This document shows, in pieces, positions 45,089 through 52,719 of a stretch of 64,000 bases of DNA. A program made the translations under genes and the position numbers. The stretch covers positions 1 to 64,000 of the forward strand of contig NZ_CP086068.1 in assembly GCF_020783335.1 (NCBI RefSeq). The letters are read 5' to 3'. The stretch is from Mucilaginibacter daejeonensis (lineage in GTDB: Bacteria > Bacteroidota > Bacteroidia > Sphingobacteriales > Sphingobacteriaceae). A model generated the notes under the pieces. The model did no database searches. It had not been told where the DNA came from and saw only the letters and a list, made by a program, of their open reading frames with translations. The number at the start of each line of letters is the position of its first letter. Position 1 is the stretch's first letter.

Positions 45089-45787
45089 TTACGTTTTATG
45101 GATCACCACCAACCACTGGAACGCCCATTTCCATTTGATCTGGTAATGGGTAACGCCTGCCTGAGCCAGTAGCTTTTTCAGTTCTGACCGTTTGAAGCCA
45201 CGCCTTACCGACAGCGGACCATCATATAACATGATCTTGTTAGGAATGATGGACCTGAAGATCACCTGTAAGGAGTAATACAACAACCAGTGACGGTGCA
45301 GATCGGTAATGATCACGCCACGGCGCGAGCTGCGCAGCATGTTGCCGATCAGCTTTACCCAAACCTCATCCTCAAAATGGTGAGTGAACAAATTGGAGAT
45401 CACCACATCATACTGCTCATTTAGCGTGGTATTCAATACATCGGCCTGCTGGTAATTGATATTATAGATACCGGCATTACGTTCCCGCGCTATATCCACT
45501 GCTGATGCCGCAGCATCGATACCGATATACCGTAGCGGAAGGCCTTTTTTGGCGGCCCATTGAGCAATGGCCCGCAATACATCGCCGCCACCGCATCCCC
45601 AGTCGCTCACGTGATCGTTGGCTCGCACTGGGAAATGTTTCAGGGCTTTGATAATGGTCTTATGCCCGCCGAACCACTTGTTCAAACGCTCCAGGCCACT
45701 CAGCACGGGCGCAAGCTGATCGGCGGGCAATTCAAGATCATCCATGATCTCATCTACCCCGGTTATACGTCGGCGCAGATCGATCAT
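45089..45787 (-). CDS. Class I SAM-dependent methyltransferase
   Basis: A 232-residue methyltransferase. The SAM-binding motif I is DWGCGGGDVL, followed by YIGIDAAASAVDIAR (acidic end of strand 2) and DVVISNLFTHHFED. A hydrophobic C-terminal part (LLYYSLQVIFRSIIPNKIMLYD) suggests a lipid substrate near the membrane. This type is, as I recall, often next to type III polyketide synthase and FAD reductase genes in Bacteroidota; here they are at 15.2-17.5 kb. It lies between kduI and the histidine kinase, 35 and 9 bases from them. Confidence 0.85.
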   Translation of the reverse strand: MIDLRRRITGVDEIMDDLELPADQLAPVLSGLERLNKWFGGHKTIIKALKHFPVRANDHVSDWGCGGGDVLRAIAQWAAKKGLPLRYIGIDAAASAVDIARERNAGIYNINYQQADVLNTTLNEQYDVVISNLFTHHFEDEVWVKLIGNMLRSSRRGVIITDLHRHWLLYYSLQVIFRSIIPNKIMLYDGPLSVRRGFKRSELKKLLAQAGVTHYQIKWKWAFQWLVVIHKT

Positions 45788-45822
45788 CGGGTTTGTTGCT
45801 TTCTTTGTATCAAAAGATGATC

Positions 45823-46653
45823 TTATTTAACATCTACCACCGCTAAAGGGTCCATGTCGGTATATACCTGGTTCTCGCCGGCCATACCCCAAATAAAGGC
45901 ATAGTTGCTGGTACCACAGCCAAAGTGTACGCTCCATGGCGGCGATATCACGGCATCATGGTTTTGCAGCACCAGGCTTTTGGTGGCCTGCGGTTCGCCC
46001 ATAAAATGGAACAAACGCTGGGTATCAGGAAGGTCGAAATAAAAATATACTTCGGTACGGCGGGTATGGGTATGTGGTGGTACCGAGTTCCAAACACTGC
46101 CGGTCTCCAATACGGTCAAACCCATTACCAACTGGCAACTGCGTATACCGTCCAGGTGAATGTATTTGTAAATGGTGCGTTTGTTAGAGGTGGTGATATC
46201 GCCCATTTGCACCGGTGCGGCCTCTTCCTTGGTCATTAACCGGTTAGGAAAGTTGGCGTGTGCCGGGTTCGATAACAGGTAATAAACGGCGGGGTTAGCC
46301 GGATCAACGCTTTTAAAAACCACATCCTTAGTGCCCTTGCCCAGGTAAAGGCAGCTTAATTTTTCCAGTTGGTAGGTCTCGCCATCGGCGGTGATCACGC
46401 CACTGCCGCCAACGTTGATGATACCTAATTCGCGGCGCTCCAAAAAGTACTCTGCACGCAGTTCAGGATGATTCTCTAACACTACTTCGGAATTTACCGG
46501 TTTCACACCGCCTACAATGGTACGATCGTAATGTGAGTATACTTTGGTCAGTTTATCGGCCTGCATCAAATTCTCCACCATGAACGCTTCACGCAGTTCT
46601 TCGGTGGTCATGCGGCTTACTTCTTTCTTGCTATGTTCAAATCTTATTTCCAT
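45823..46653 (-). CDS. kduI: 5-keto-4-deoxyuronate isomerase
   Basis: It converts 5-keto-4-deoxyuronate (from unsaturated uronates released by pectin or other polyuronide lyases) to 2,5-diketo-3-deoxygluconate, in the cytoplasm. Family signatures include MTTEELREAFMVENL at the start, the EYFLERRELGIINVGG strand, and the cupin zinc site PPHTHTRRTEVYFYFDLP with HPPWSVHFG-type ending (ISPPWSVHFGCGTSNYAFIW). Length 276 is normal. kduD follows the same direction 75 bases upstream, so the two steps are encoded together. Confidence 0.96.
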   Translation of the reverse strand: MEIRFEHSKKEVSRMTTEELREAFMVENLMQADKLTKVYSHYDRTIVGGVKPVNSEVVLENHPELRAEYFLERRELGIINVGGSGVITADGETYQLEKLSCLYLGKGTKDVVFKSVDPANPAVYYLLSNPAHANFPNRLMTKEEAAPVQMGDITTSNKRTIYKYIHLDGIRSCQLVMGLTVLETGSVWNSVPPHTHTRRTEVYFYFDLPDTQRLFHFMGEPQATKSLVLQNHDAVISPPWSVHFGCGTSNYAFIWGMAGENQVYTDMDPLAVVDVK

Positions 46654-46728
46654 GTTGTTGATATGGTGTTCCGGTCACCTTAAAGGTGTTCTTGGTTCTT
46701 GACTCTCGTTTCTTGGCTCTCGTCTGTT

Positions 46729-47502
46729 TTATCTTCCCATCCAGCCACCATCAACGGTGAGGATGTGTCCATTCACGTAATTGCCCGCGGCCGATGCCAG
46801 GAATACGGCTGGTCCTTTGAAATCTTCTGTCTCGCCCCAACGGCCTGCAGGTATACGATCTAAAATGCTTTTGCTGCGATCAGGGTCATTGCGTAAGGCC
46901 TCGGTATTATCGGTAGCGATGTAGCCCGGAGCGATACCATTCACGGTGACGCCCTTGCTGGCCCACTCGTTAGCCAAAGCTTTGACCAGGCTGCCCAAAG
47001 CACCCTTGCTGGCGGCGTAACCCGGTACATTGATACCACCCTGGAAGGTGAGTAACGAGCAAGTGAAAATGATCTTACCGCTGCCGTTATCGATCATGTG
47101 CTTACCCAACTCGCGCGCCAGGATGAACGGTGCGTCAAGGTTCAATGACAAGACGCTGTCCCACCACTCGTCAGGATGTTCGGCAGCAGGTTTACGCATA
47201 ATGGTGCCGGCATTGTTCACCAGGATATCGATACGTGAATTCTCGGCCAGTACTTTCTCGATAAAAGCGTACAGACCATCGCGATCGCTCAGGTTGGCCT
47301 GGTAGGCTTTGAACTTACGGCCAAGGGCGGTCACTTCTTTCTCGATAGCGCTGCCTTCAAGCTCAACCGAGCCTGATACCACAATAATGTCGGCACCAGC
47401 CTCGGCAAGGCCCACGGCCATACCTTTACCTATACCTTTGTTGCCGCCGGTCACAAGGGCGGTCTTTCCTGTAAGATCGAACAGGGACGATGTATTACTC
47501 AT
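46729..47502 (-). CDS. kduD: 2-deoxy-D-gluconate 3-dehydrogenase / KduD-type SDR
   Basis: A short-chain dehydrogenase of 257 residues that reduces 2,5-diketo-3-deoxygluconate to KDG with NADH, the step after KduI. The cofactor loop is TGGNKGIGKGMA, the structural motif NNAG is present, the catalytic Ser is in FTCSLLTFQGG and the Tyr-x-x-x-Lys is YAASK. Related enzymes include gluconate 5-dehydrogenase; the kduI neighbour favours KduD. The NTF2-like gene ends 24 bases before it. Confidence 0.92.
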   Translation of the reverse strand: MSNTSSLFDLTGKTALVTGGNKGIGKGMAVGLAEAGADIIVVSGSVELEGSAIEKEVTALGRKFKAYQANLSDRDGLYAFIEKVLAENSRIDILVNNAGTIMRKPAAEHPDEWWDSVLSLNLDAPFILARELGKHMIDNGSGKIIFTCSLLTFQGGINVPGYAASKGALGSLVKALANEWASKGVTVNGIAPGYIATDNTEALRNDPDRSKSILDRIPAGRWGETEDFKGPAVFLASAAGNYVNGHILTVDGGWMGR

Positions 47503-47526
47503 GATCTGGATTATGTTGATCGGATG

Positions 47527-48003
47527 TTATTTGGCCGGCTCAGGGAATTTAACGGCCTGACGGGCCAGCAGTACCCAGCCACCTTGTTTTTGCTTTTGCC
47601 ATACCAGCATGATCAGCAATTTAGCTGTTCCGGGTGCTTTACCTTTATCATTGGTGGCACCGGTAAGCGTATGCCTTACGATGGCAGTGTTGCCCGACAC
47701 GGTGATGGACTGATCGGTGAATTCCAGCGTGGTAAAATCAGAATCACCGCTGGTAAAAGAGTGGATGAATTCCTGCTTGTTCTGTACCTTACCACTCGAG
47801 TGGCCGTAGCTTAATTTGTCAGACGCGATGGCCGCAAGTTTGGCGCTATCAGGGTCAAGCATCAGTTTCCGCAGCTGGTCCACCGATTCTTCTACCGCTT
47901 TTTGAGCGCGTACGCCCGGCATTTTTTGTGCCTTTGCAGAGATGACCGATGTGGTGATGATCATAGCGATCAGTGCGGTTCTGATAAGCTTGGTGTTCTT
48001 CAT
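47527..48003 (-). CDS. Exported NTF2-like (DUF4440-type) protein
   Basis: A 158-residue protein with a signal peptide (IAMIITTSVISAKAQ) and an NTF2/SnoaL cone fold typical of DUF4440 (VEESVDQLRKLMLDPDSAKLAAIASD, SVSGNTAIVRHTLTG). Such proteins lie in many uronate and glycan operons of Bacteroidota and may bind or lyse a small sugar or glycan. I chose the ATG at 48003, where the signal begins. It is the first gene of the kduD-kduI run. Confidence 0.85.
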   Translation of the reverse strand: MKNTKLIRTALIAMIITTSVISAKAQKMPGVRAQKAVEESVDQLRKLMLDPDSAKLAAIASDKLSYGHSSGKVQNKQEFIHSFTSGDSDFTTLEFTDQSITVSGNTAIVRHTLTGATNDKGKAPGTAKLLIMLVWQKQKQGGWVLLARQAVKFPEPAK

Positions 48004-48158
48004 GGCATTACTGTTAAAAGAATGAATGGCAAATGTTAGGCAACGTGCAGGATACATTGCAAATGTAATTGCTTAATTGATCAAACCTATGTTTTTTTGA
48101 ATAAACCCCACCACCACAGTATGCCCGATCAACTCATGTCAAACTTATGGCGTTAAAG

Positions 48159-48190
48159 TTTTGTATCAATATCATATTCGGTTACTTTTG
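48159..48190 (+). promoter_or_regulatory. Promoter of the small-gene/symporter operon
   Basis: TTTTG (48159-48163), a 19-base spacer and TACTTTTG (48183-48190) are a close match to the Bacteroidota promoter. The first start codon is 20 bases further at 48211. Confidence 0.75.
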
Positions 48191-48210
48191 CAGCAATAGC
48201 ATAGATCATT

Positions 48211-48405
48211 ATGGCACATCATCATCACAAACAAGAAGAAAATCAAGATACTTATTTTTACCTGATCGGTTTAGTGGCCGGCCTTTTTGTAGGCGCGGTA
48301 GTTAACCAAGGTTTCATTTACATCCCGGTAGGTGCCGTGTTAGGTCTGCTGACCGCTGCGGTTTTTATCAAGTTCCTGGTGAGAGGCCGTTATGACGCCG
48401 AATAG
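48211..48405 (+). CDS. Small His-rich membrane protein
   Basis: A 64-residue protein beginning MAHHHHKQEEN, with two hydrophobic helices (about residues 17-33 and 36-55). It lies 20 bases after a good promoter and overlaps the next small gene by 14 bases. The natural histidine run at the N-terminus is striking and may bind metal or simply be soluble tail. Function unknown; it may assist the symporter downstream. Confidence 0.7.
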   Translation: MAHHHHKQEENQDTYFYLIGLVAGLFVGAVVNQGFIYIPVGAVLGLLTAAVFIKFLVRGRYDAE

Positions 48406-48523
48406 GCACGATAAGGACCTCCCTTCATTTATAAAAAACTGGAACCAGTTCTACGGTATCGTTATCGTATGGCTGGTTCTTTTGGTTTTTATCTTTTGGC
48501 TCATCACTATCCATTTTAAATGA
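48392..48523 (+). CDS. 43-residue single-helix membrane protein
   Basis: A gene too short for usual gene calls. It begins ATGACGCCGAAT (MTPNRHDKDLPSF), and has one transmembrane helix of about 20 residues (VIVWLVLLVFIFWLI) near the C-terminus. It overlaps the preceding gene by 14 bases, and its TGA overlaps the symporter ATG in the form ATGA (48520-48523). The double overlap and the membrane helix make a real gene likely. It resembles small accessory subunits of transporters by size and position only. Confidence 0.7.
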   Translation: MTPNRHDKDLPSFIKNWNQFYGIVIVWLVLLVFIFWLITIHFK

Positions 48524-50232
48524 GCTTAGCCGACTGGATCGTTCTCATCGTTACCCTGCTCACTATAGTAGGCTACGGGCTGTACAAAAGCAGACAAAGT
48601 AACGATCTGGAGCAATACCTGGCAGGGGGACGATCATTACCCTGGTACCACGTTGGCCTTTCGGTGATGGCCACTCAAGCCAGCGCTATCACTTTTCTAT
48701 CCGCCCCGGGGCTGGCCTACTCTGATGGGATGCGCTTTGTGCAGTTCTATTTCGGCCTGCCTCTGGCTATGATCGTGCTGTGCATCACCTTCGTCCCAAT
48801 ATTTCATCAGCTTAAGGTATACACTGCCTATGAGTACCTGGAACAGCGTTTTGACCTGCGTACCCGGGTGCTAACCTCTATATTGTTCCTGATCCAACGA
48901 GGCTTGTCTACGGGTATCACCATTTATGCCCCATCGATCATCCTGTCATCCATCTTACAGATCAACGTGATCTATACTACGGTATTTATTGGAACGCTGG
49001 TGATCGTGTATACCGTATGGGGTGGTACCAAGGCGGTATCCTACACGCAAATGCTGCAAATGAGCATCATATTCGCTGGCATGTTCCTGGCTGGTGTGGT
49101 GGTGATCACTTTACTGCCCGATGGGGTAGGGTTCAAGAATTCGCTGCAACTGGCGGGTAAGCTCGGTCGGCTCAATGTGATCGACTGGCACTTTGATCCC
49201 AATAACCAGTATAACGTTTGGAGCGGTATCATCGGTGGTTTCTTTTTGCAGCTATCATACTTCGGTACCGATCAAAGCCAGGTAGGCCGATACCTAACGG
49301 GTAGTTCAATAGGGCAAAGCCGCTTAGGGCTGATCATGAACGGACTGATCAAGATACCGATGCAGTTCCTGATCTTGTTGATCGGTATACTGGTGTTCTC
49401 GTTCTATCAGTTCAATGCCCCGCCCATGTTCTTTAACCAGAACGAGGTGGACCACATCCAAAAGAGCACTTACGCTACGCAGTATCGCACCATCGAGAAA
49501 CAGTATGCCGAGGCCGCTGTTCAGCGTAAAGCTAACGCACAAGCTTATGTAAATGCTGTGAACACCGGCAACTATCAGGCGGCAGCCACCGCTCAAAAAG
49601 CATTGAGAAACAGCCTGGCCTTGACCGACACCCTACGTAAACAAGGCCTCGGCCTCATGAAACACAATAATGCGCTGGCCGATGTGAACGACACTAATTA
49701 TGTGTTCCTCACCTTTGTGACGCATTACCTTCCGCGCGGATTGGTAGGCTTGCTGATCGCCATCGTATTTTTAGCGTCGATGGGGTCTACCGCCAGCGCA
49801 TTGAACTCTTTGGCTTCCACTACCGTGATCGACATTTATAAGCGCGTGATCAACAAGAACGCCACCGATCATCAGTATGTGACCGCTTCCCGTTTGGCCA
49901 CCGTTTTTTGGGGTGTGGTTTGCCTGGGTATGGCCTTGTATGCCGGGCAGTTAGGTAACCTACTGGAGGCGGTCAATAAATTGGGATCTTACATTTATGG
50001 GGTGATACTGGGCGTTTTTATAGTGGCGTTTTACCTGAAATGGATCAATGCCCAAGCCGTATTTATAGCCGCTATATTGGGTGAAGCTGTGGTGATCATT
50101 TGTGGTTATACCAATGCGGTGGCTTACCTATGGTTGAACGTGATCGGGTGCTTGAGCGTGGTCATCATCGCGTTATTGATACAGCCTTTAATGAAACAAA
50201 AAAGCCCGGTACCTAATGCACCGGGCCATTGA
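48520..50232 (+). CDS. Sodium:solute symporter (SSS family)
   Basis: A 570-residue secondary transporter of the LeuT-fold SSS family. Many transmembrane helices are visible; the opening LADWIVLIVTLLTIVGYGLYKSRQ and the GGRSLPWYHVGLSVMATQASAITFLSAPG segment are typical and include the sodium site of helix 1. A loop at about 305-380 is long and charged. The solute could be a sugar, uronate or amino acid; the kdu genes upstream, on the other strand, make a sugar acid plausible but not proven. It is translationally coupled to the two tiny genes before it. Confidence 0.9.
   Translation: MSLADWIVLIVTLLTIVGYGLYKSRQSNDLEQYLAGGRSLPWYHVGLSVMATQASAITFLSAPGLAYSDGMRFVQFYFGLPLAMIVLCITFVPIFHQLKVYTAYEYLEQRFDLRTRVLTSILFLIQRGLSTGITIYAPSIILSSILQINVIYTTVFIGTLVIVYTVWGGTKAVSYTQMLQMSIIFAGMFLAGVVVITLLPDGVGFKNSLQLAGKLGRLNVIDWHFDPNNQYNVWSGIIGGFFLQLSYFGTDQSQVGRYLTGSSIGQSRLGLIMNGLIKIPMQFLILLIGILVFSFYQFNAPPMFFNQNEVDHIQKSTYATQYRTIEKQYAEAAVQRKANAQAYVNAVNTGNYQAAATAQKALRNSLALTDTLRKQGLGLMKHNNALADVNDTNYVFLTFVTHYLPRGLVGLLIAIVFLASMGSTASALNSLASTTVIDIYKRVINKNATDHQYVTASRLATVFWGVVCLGMALYAGQLGNLLEAVNKLGSYIYGVILGVFIVAFYLKWINAQAVFIAAILGEAVVIICGYTNAVAYLWLNVIGCLSVVIIALLIQPLMKQKSPVPNAPGH
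50196..50227 (-). terminator. Terminator of the DUF2911 gene, inside the symporter gene's end
   Basis: A 7-bp perfect stem GCCCGGT (50204-50210) and ACCGGGC (50220-50226), with a T-tract on the minus strand (50196-50203). It lies in the last codons of the convergent symporter gene. Confidence 0.7.
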
Positions 50233-50249
50233 TCATATTAAAATGATCA

Positions 50250-51095
50250 TTATTTTTTAGCTTGAGCGATCACGGCCTCATTCAGGCGCACATACTCGTC
50301 ATTCTTTTCATCTTTGGCTAAACGTACGCCTTCCTGAGCGGTAGCGATCGCGCCGGCCTTATCGCCCATACGCAATTGCACACGTGCCTTCCACAATTTA
50401 TAGTAAGTTGCTTTAGGGTTGGTCTTTTCTGCCTCTGTAGCCCACTCTAAAGCCTTTTTCATGTCCTTGTTGTTCTCGTAATAGTATTGAACGGCCGAGA
50501 AGTAAGGTTTCTTTTCACCTTTCATGGCCGCATCGATGTTAGCCATCACACGGGCATCAACCTCGGTAGTGATGTGGAGGTTCAAGGCGGTATTCTCCCA
50601 GGCCAGGTACATATCGGCGGCCGAGGTGGTCACGTTGTTAAATTGGATGGTAAAGGTCTCTACCAAAGCCGAGGTCTTCATTGGCTTCACTTTAAAGCGC
50701 AATGCATCGTCGGCTTGTTTGTATTCGTAAGCACCCCATTGTTTGGTGGTCTTGTTCAGGATCACGGTCCATTCTTTAGGGTCAGGGATGGTGAATAACG
50801 CGTATTCGCCGGCTGGTACCTTGTTGCCTTCGATCGTCACCTCATCAGCAAATTTGATCACCGTGGCCGAGTTAGCACCTGTACGCCATACTTTACCATA
50901 AGGCTCCAGTGCACCAAATATCTTACGGCCTTTGGTGTTCGGGCGCGAGTAGGTAACGGTAATGCTGCCTAAACCCAGCTCCTGCGTAATGGTCTGTGCC
51001 GAACTGGCTTGTGGCATTTTAAATCCCTGTGCGCTAACACTGGAGGCACCGCCGGCCAAAGCGATGGCCAGTAACAAGATGTAGATCTTTTTCAT
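50250..51095 (-). CDS. Exported DUF2911 protein with TPR-like end
   Basis: A 281-residue protein. A signal peptide (LLLAIALAGGASSVSAQ) is followed by the DUF2911 domain (about 40-170; ITVTYSRPNTKGRKIFG, YGKVWRTGANSATVIKF), a beta domain of unknown function common in Bacteroidota. Two helical TPR-like units follow (about 200-270; KKALEWATEAEKTNPKATYYKLWKARV). A strong promoter with both elements lies upstream and a terminator follows. It is probably periplasmic; the role is not known. Confidence 0.9.
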   Translation of the reverse strand: MKKIYILLLAIALAGGASSVSAQGFKMPQASSAQTITQELGLGSITVTYSRPNTKGRKIFGALEPYGKVWRTGANSATVIKFADEVTIEGNKVPAGEYALFTIPDPKEWTVILNKTTKQWGAYEYKQADDALRFKVKPMKTSALVETFTIQFNNVTTSAADMYLAWENTALNLHITTEVDARVMANIDAAMKGEKKPYFSAVQYYYENNKDMKKALEWATEAEKTNPKATYYKLWKARVQLRMGDKAGAIATAQEGVRLAKDEKNDEYVRLNEAVIAQAKK

Positions 51096-51122
51096 TTGTT
51101 GTTGAAGCTATTGTGTGTGGAT

Positions 51123-51151
51123 CAAATATAGAACAAGAAAGTGATGACAAA
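51123..51151 (-). promoter_or_regulatory. Promoter of the DUF2911 gene
   Basis: On the minus strand TTTG (51148-51151), a 17-base spacer and TATATTTG (51123-51130), a near-ideal Bacteroidota promoter, 28 bases before the ATG. Confidence 0.75.
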
Positions 51152-51180
51152 CAAATTATACTGTTACATGTTGGAACACA

Positions 51181-51188
51181 TACATTTG
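51181..51188 (+). promoter_or_regulatory. -7 element of the nitroreductase gene
   Basis: TACATTTG fits TAnnTTTG and lies 24 bases before the ATG at 51212. No good -33 element was found. Confidence 0.4.
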
Positions 51189-51211
51189 CGTTCAATACAT
51201 AACATAATAAC

Positions 51212-51841
51212 ATGTCACTAAAAACAGGTTTGGAATGGCGCTATGCCACCAAAAAATTCGATAACACCAAAAAGATCCCGGCCGATAAGCTGGAGCATCT
51301 GTTACAGACCGTTAAACTGGCGCCGTCATCGTTCGGCCTGCAACATTATGAGATCGTTGTGGTAGAGGACCCAGCCGTACGTGAACGTTTAAAAGAAGCC
51401 TCTTACGGCCAGTCACAGCTTACTGATGCCTCACAGGTGATCGTTTTCGCGGTGGAGACCAACATTGACGAGGATTACGTGAAAGCCTATATAGATGAGA
51501 TGGCCAGTGCACGTGGTGTAAAACGTGAGGACCTGAGCGGTTTTGAACAATATGTATTGGGTAGTGTAAGCCGCCTGAGCCGCGAAGAGAATATTAACTG
51601 GGCTAAAAAGCAAGCTTACATCGCGTTGGGTGTATTGATCAGCTCAGCTTCTGAACTACAGATCGACTCATGCCCAATGGAAGGTTTTGAAGCAGATAAA
51701 TATGATGAGATATTGGGTCTTAAAGAAAAAGGACTGACCGCCACAGTAATGGCCACTATAGGCTACCGCTCTGACGAAGACCCTTACGCCAACATGGCCA
51801 AGGTGCGTAAGTCTGACAAAGATCTGTTCATCCGTATATAA
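51212..51841 (+). CDS. NAD(P)H-dependent oxidoreductase, nitroreductase family
   Basis: A 209-residue FMN flavoprotein of the NfsB-like nitroreductase group. Signatures: WRYATKKFDNTKKIP at the start (FMN phosphate contacts), LAPSSFGLQHYEIVV, and the late IGYRSDEDPYANMAKVRK turn. Such enzymes reduce quinones, nitro compounds or dihydropteridine. Single gene with a -7 element before it and a strong terminator after it. Confidence 0.9.
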   Translation: MSLKTGLEWRYATKKFDNTKKIPADKLEHLLQTVKLAPSSFGLQHYEIVVVEDPAVRERLKEASYGQSQLTDASQVIVFAVETNIDEDYVKAYIDEMASARGVKREDLSGFEQYVLGSVSRLSREENINWAKKQAYIALGVLISSASELQIDSCPMEGFEADKYDEILGLKEKGLTATVMATIGYRSDEDPYANMAKVRKSDKDLFIRI

Positions 51842-51866
51842 GCTAAAAGAATATATAGAATAGAGG

Positions 51867-51898
51867 GGAAGCTTGATATCAAGCTTCCTTTTTTTTTA
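51867..51898 (+). terminator. Terminator of the nitroreductase gene
   Basis: A 10-bp palindromic stem (51867-51876 with 51879-51888), with a 2-base loop followed by ten T. It is one of the strongest terminators in the window. Confidence 0.92.
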
Positions 51899-51972
51899 TA
51901 CCGCTGCGTGACCATTCAGCTCTTGACTTACCTCAGGTATTGCATATATTCATCGCTTAAACTTTATCATAC

Positions 51973-52716
51973 ATGAAAATAGCTTTACCTATCCTGATAG
52001 CTGTCCTTTTTGCTTCTTGTTCGTTATCGACAAAGAAAGATCCGTTCGAGGGAAAACCTAATGGAAAAGTATTAAAGATAAGTCAATACATGTATGAGGC
52101 CTCTGAAAAATTTGGAGAGACCAGCAAAGGAAGACTTATTAATTATGATGTTGAAAACTTTGACGAAAAGGGAAACATTCAAAAAGCGACATATATCTCC
52201 ATGTTTGATAGTACTAAAGCAGATACTTCTGAAGTTATTCGTAAATACAATCGTAAAGGTGAATGGATAGCTTTAATTGACCTTAAAACGGGCTTAACAG
52301 AGTTTGAGCATATTTACGATAATGAAGGCCATCGTATTGAAACTAATCAATTTGAAGGTAAAAAGCTGGAGTCTAAAACAAAGTACCTTTTTGAAGGTGG
52401 GGACCTCACTGAAGGAAAAGAATATAGTGGTGACGGCAGTCTGAAATCCACCACAAAATATAAAGTGGATCGTAATGGACATATCGTTGAGACTGAAGAG
52501 TTAAAAAATGATGGTAAGCCAGCCCGTAAGGATGTTTCTAGTTTTAATGACAAAGGATTTGAGGAGAAGGTATCAGCTTACGAAGGTCAAAAGTTAATAA
52601 GCGAATACTTAATCAAATACTTAAAATATGATAAACTTGATAATTGGACAGTAGCTCATCATTTTTATAAAAATAAACCTGTATATATTTACGAGAGAAA
52701 AATAGAGTATAGATAG
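51973..52716 (+). CDS. Lipoprotein with YD-like repeats, unknown function
   Basis: A 247-residue lipoprotein. The signal MKIALPILIAVLFASCS gives a lipobox with Cys16. The mature part holds repeated strand-turn units with G-x-x-x-E/T patterns (YDNEGHRIETNQFEGKKLES, FNDKGFEEKVSAYEGQKL, KYKVDRNGHIVETEELK), resembling YD or MORN-type beta repeats. It is noticeably AT-rich and Lys-rich compared with neighbours, so it may be a recent arrival. It stands alone; the convergent gene ends 3 bases after it. Confidence 0.75.
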   Translation: MKIALPILIAVLFASCSLSTKKDPFEGKPNGKVLKISQYMYEASEKFGETSKGRLINYDVENFDEKGNIQKATYISMFDSTKADTSEVIRKYNRKGEWIALIDLKTGLTEFEHIYDNEGHRIETNQFEGKKLESKTKYLFEGGDLTEGKEYSGDGSLKSTTKYKVDRNGHIVETEELKNDGKPARKDVSSFNDKGFEEKVSAYEGQKLISEYLIKYLKYDKLDNWTVAHHFYKNKPVYIYERKIEYR

Positions 52717-52719
52717 CTT

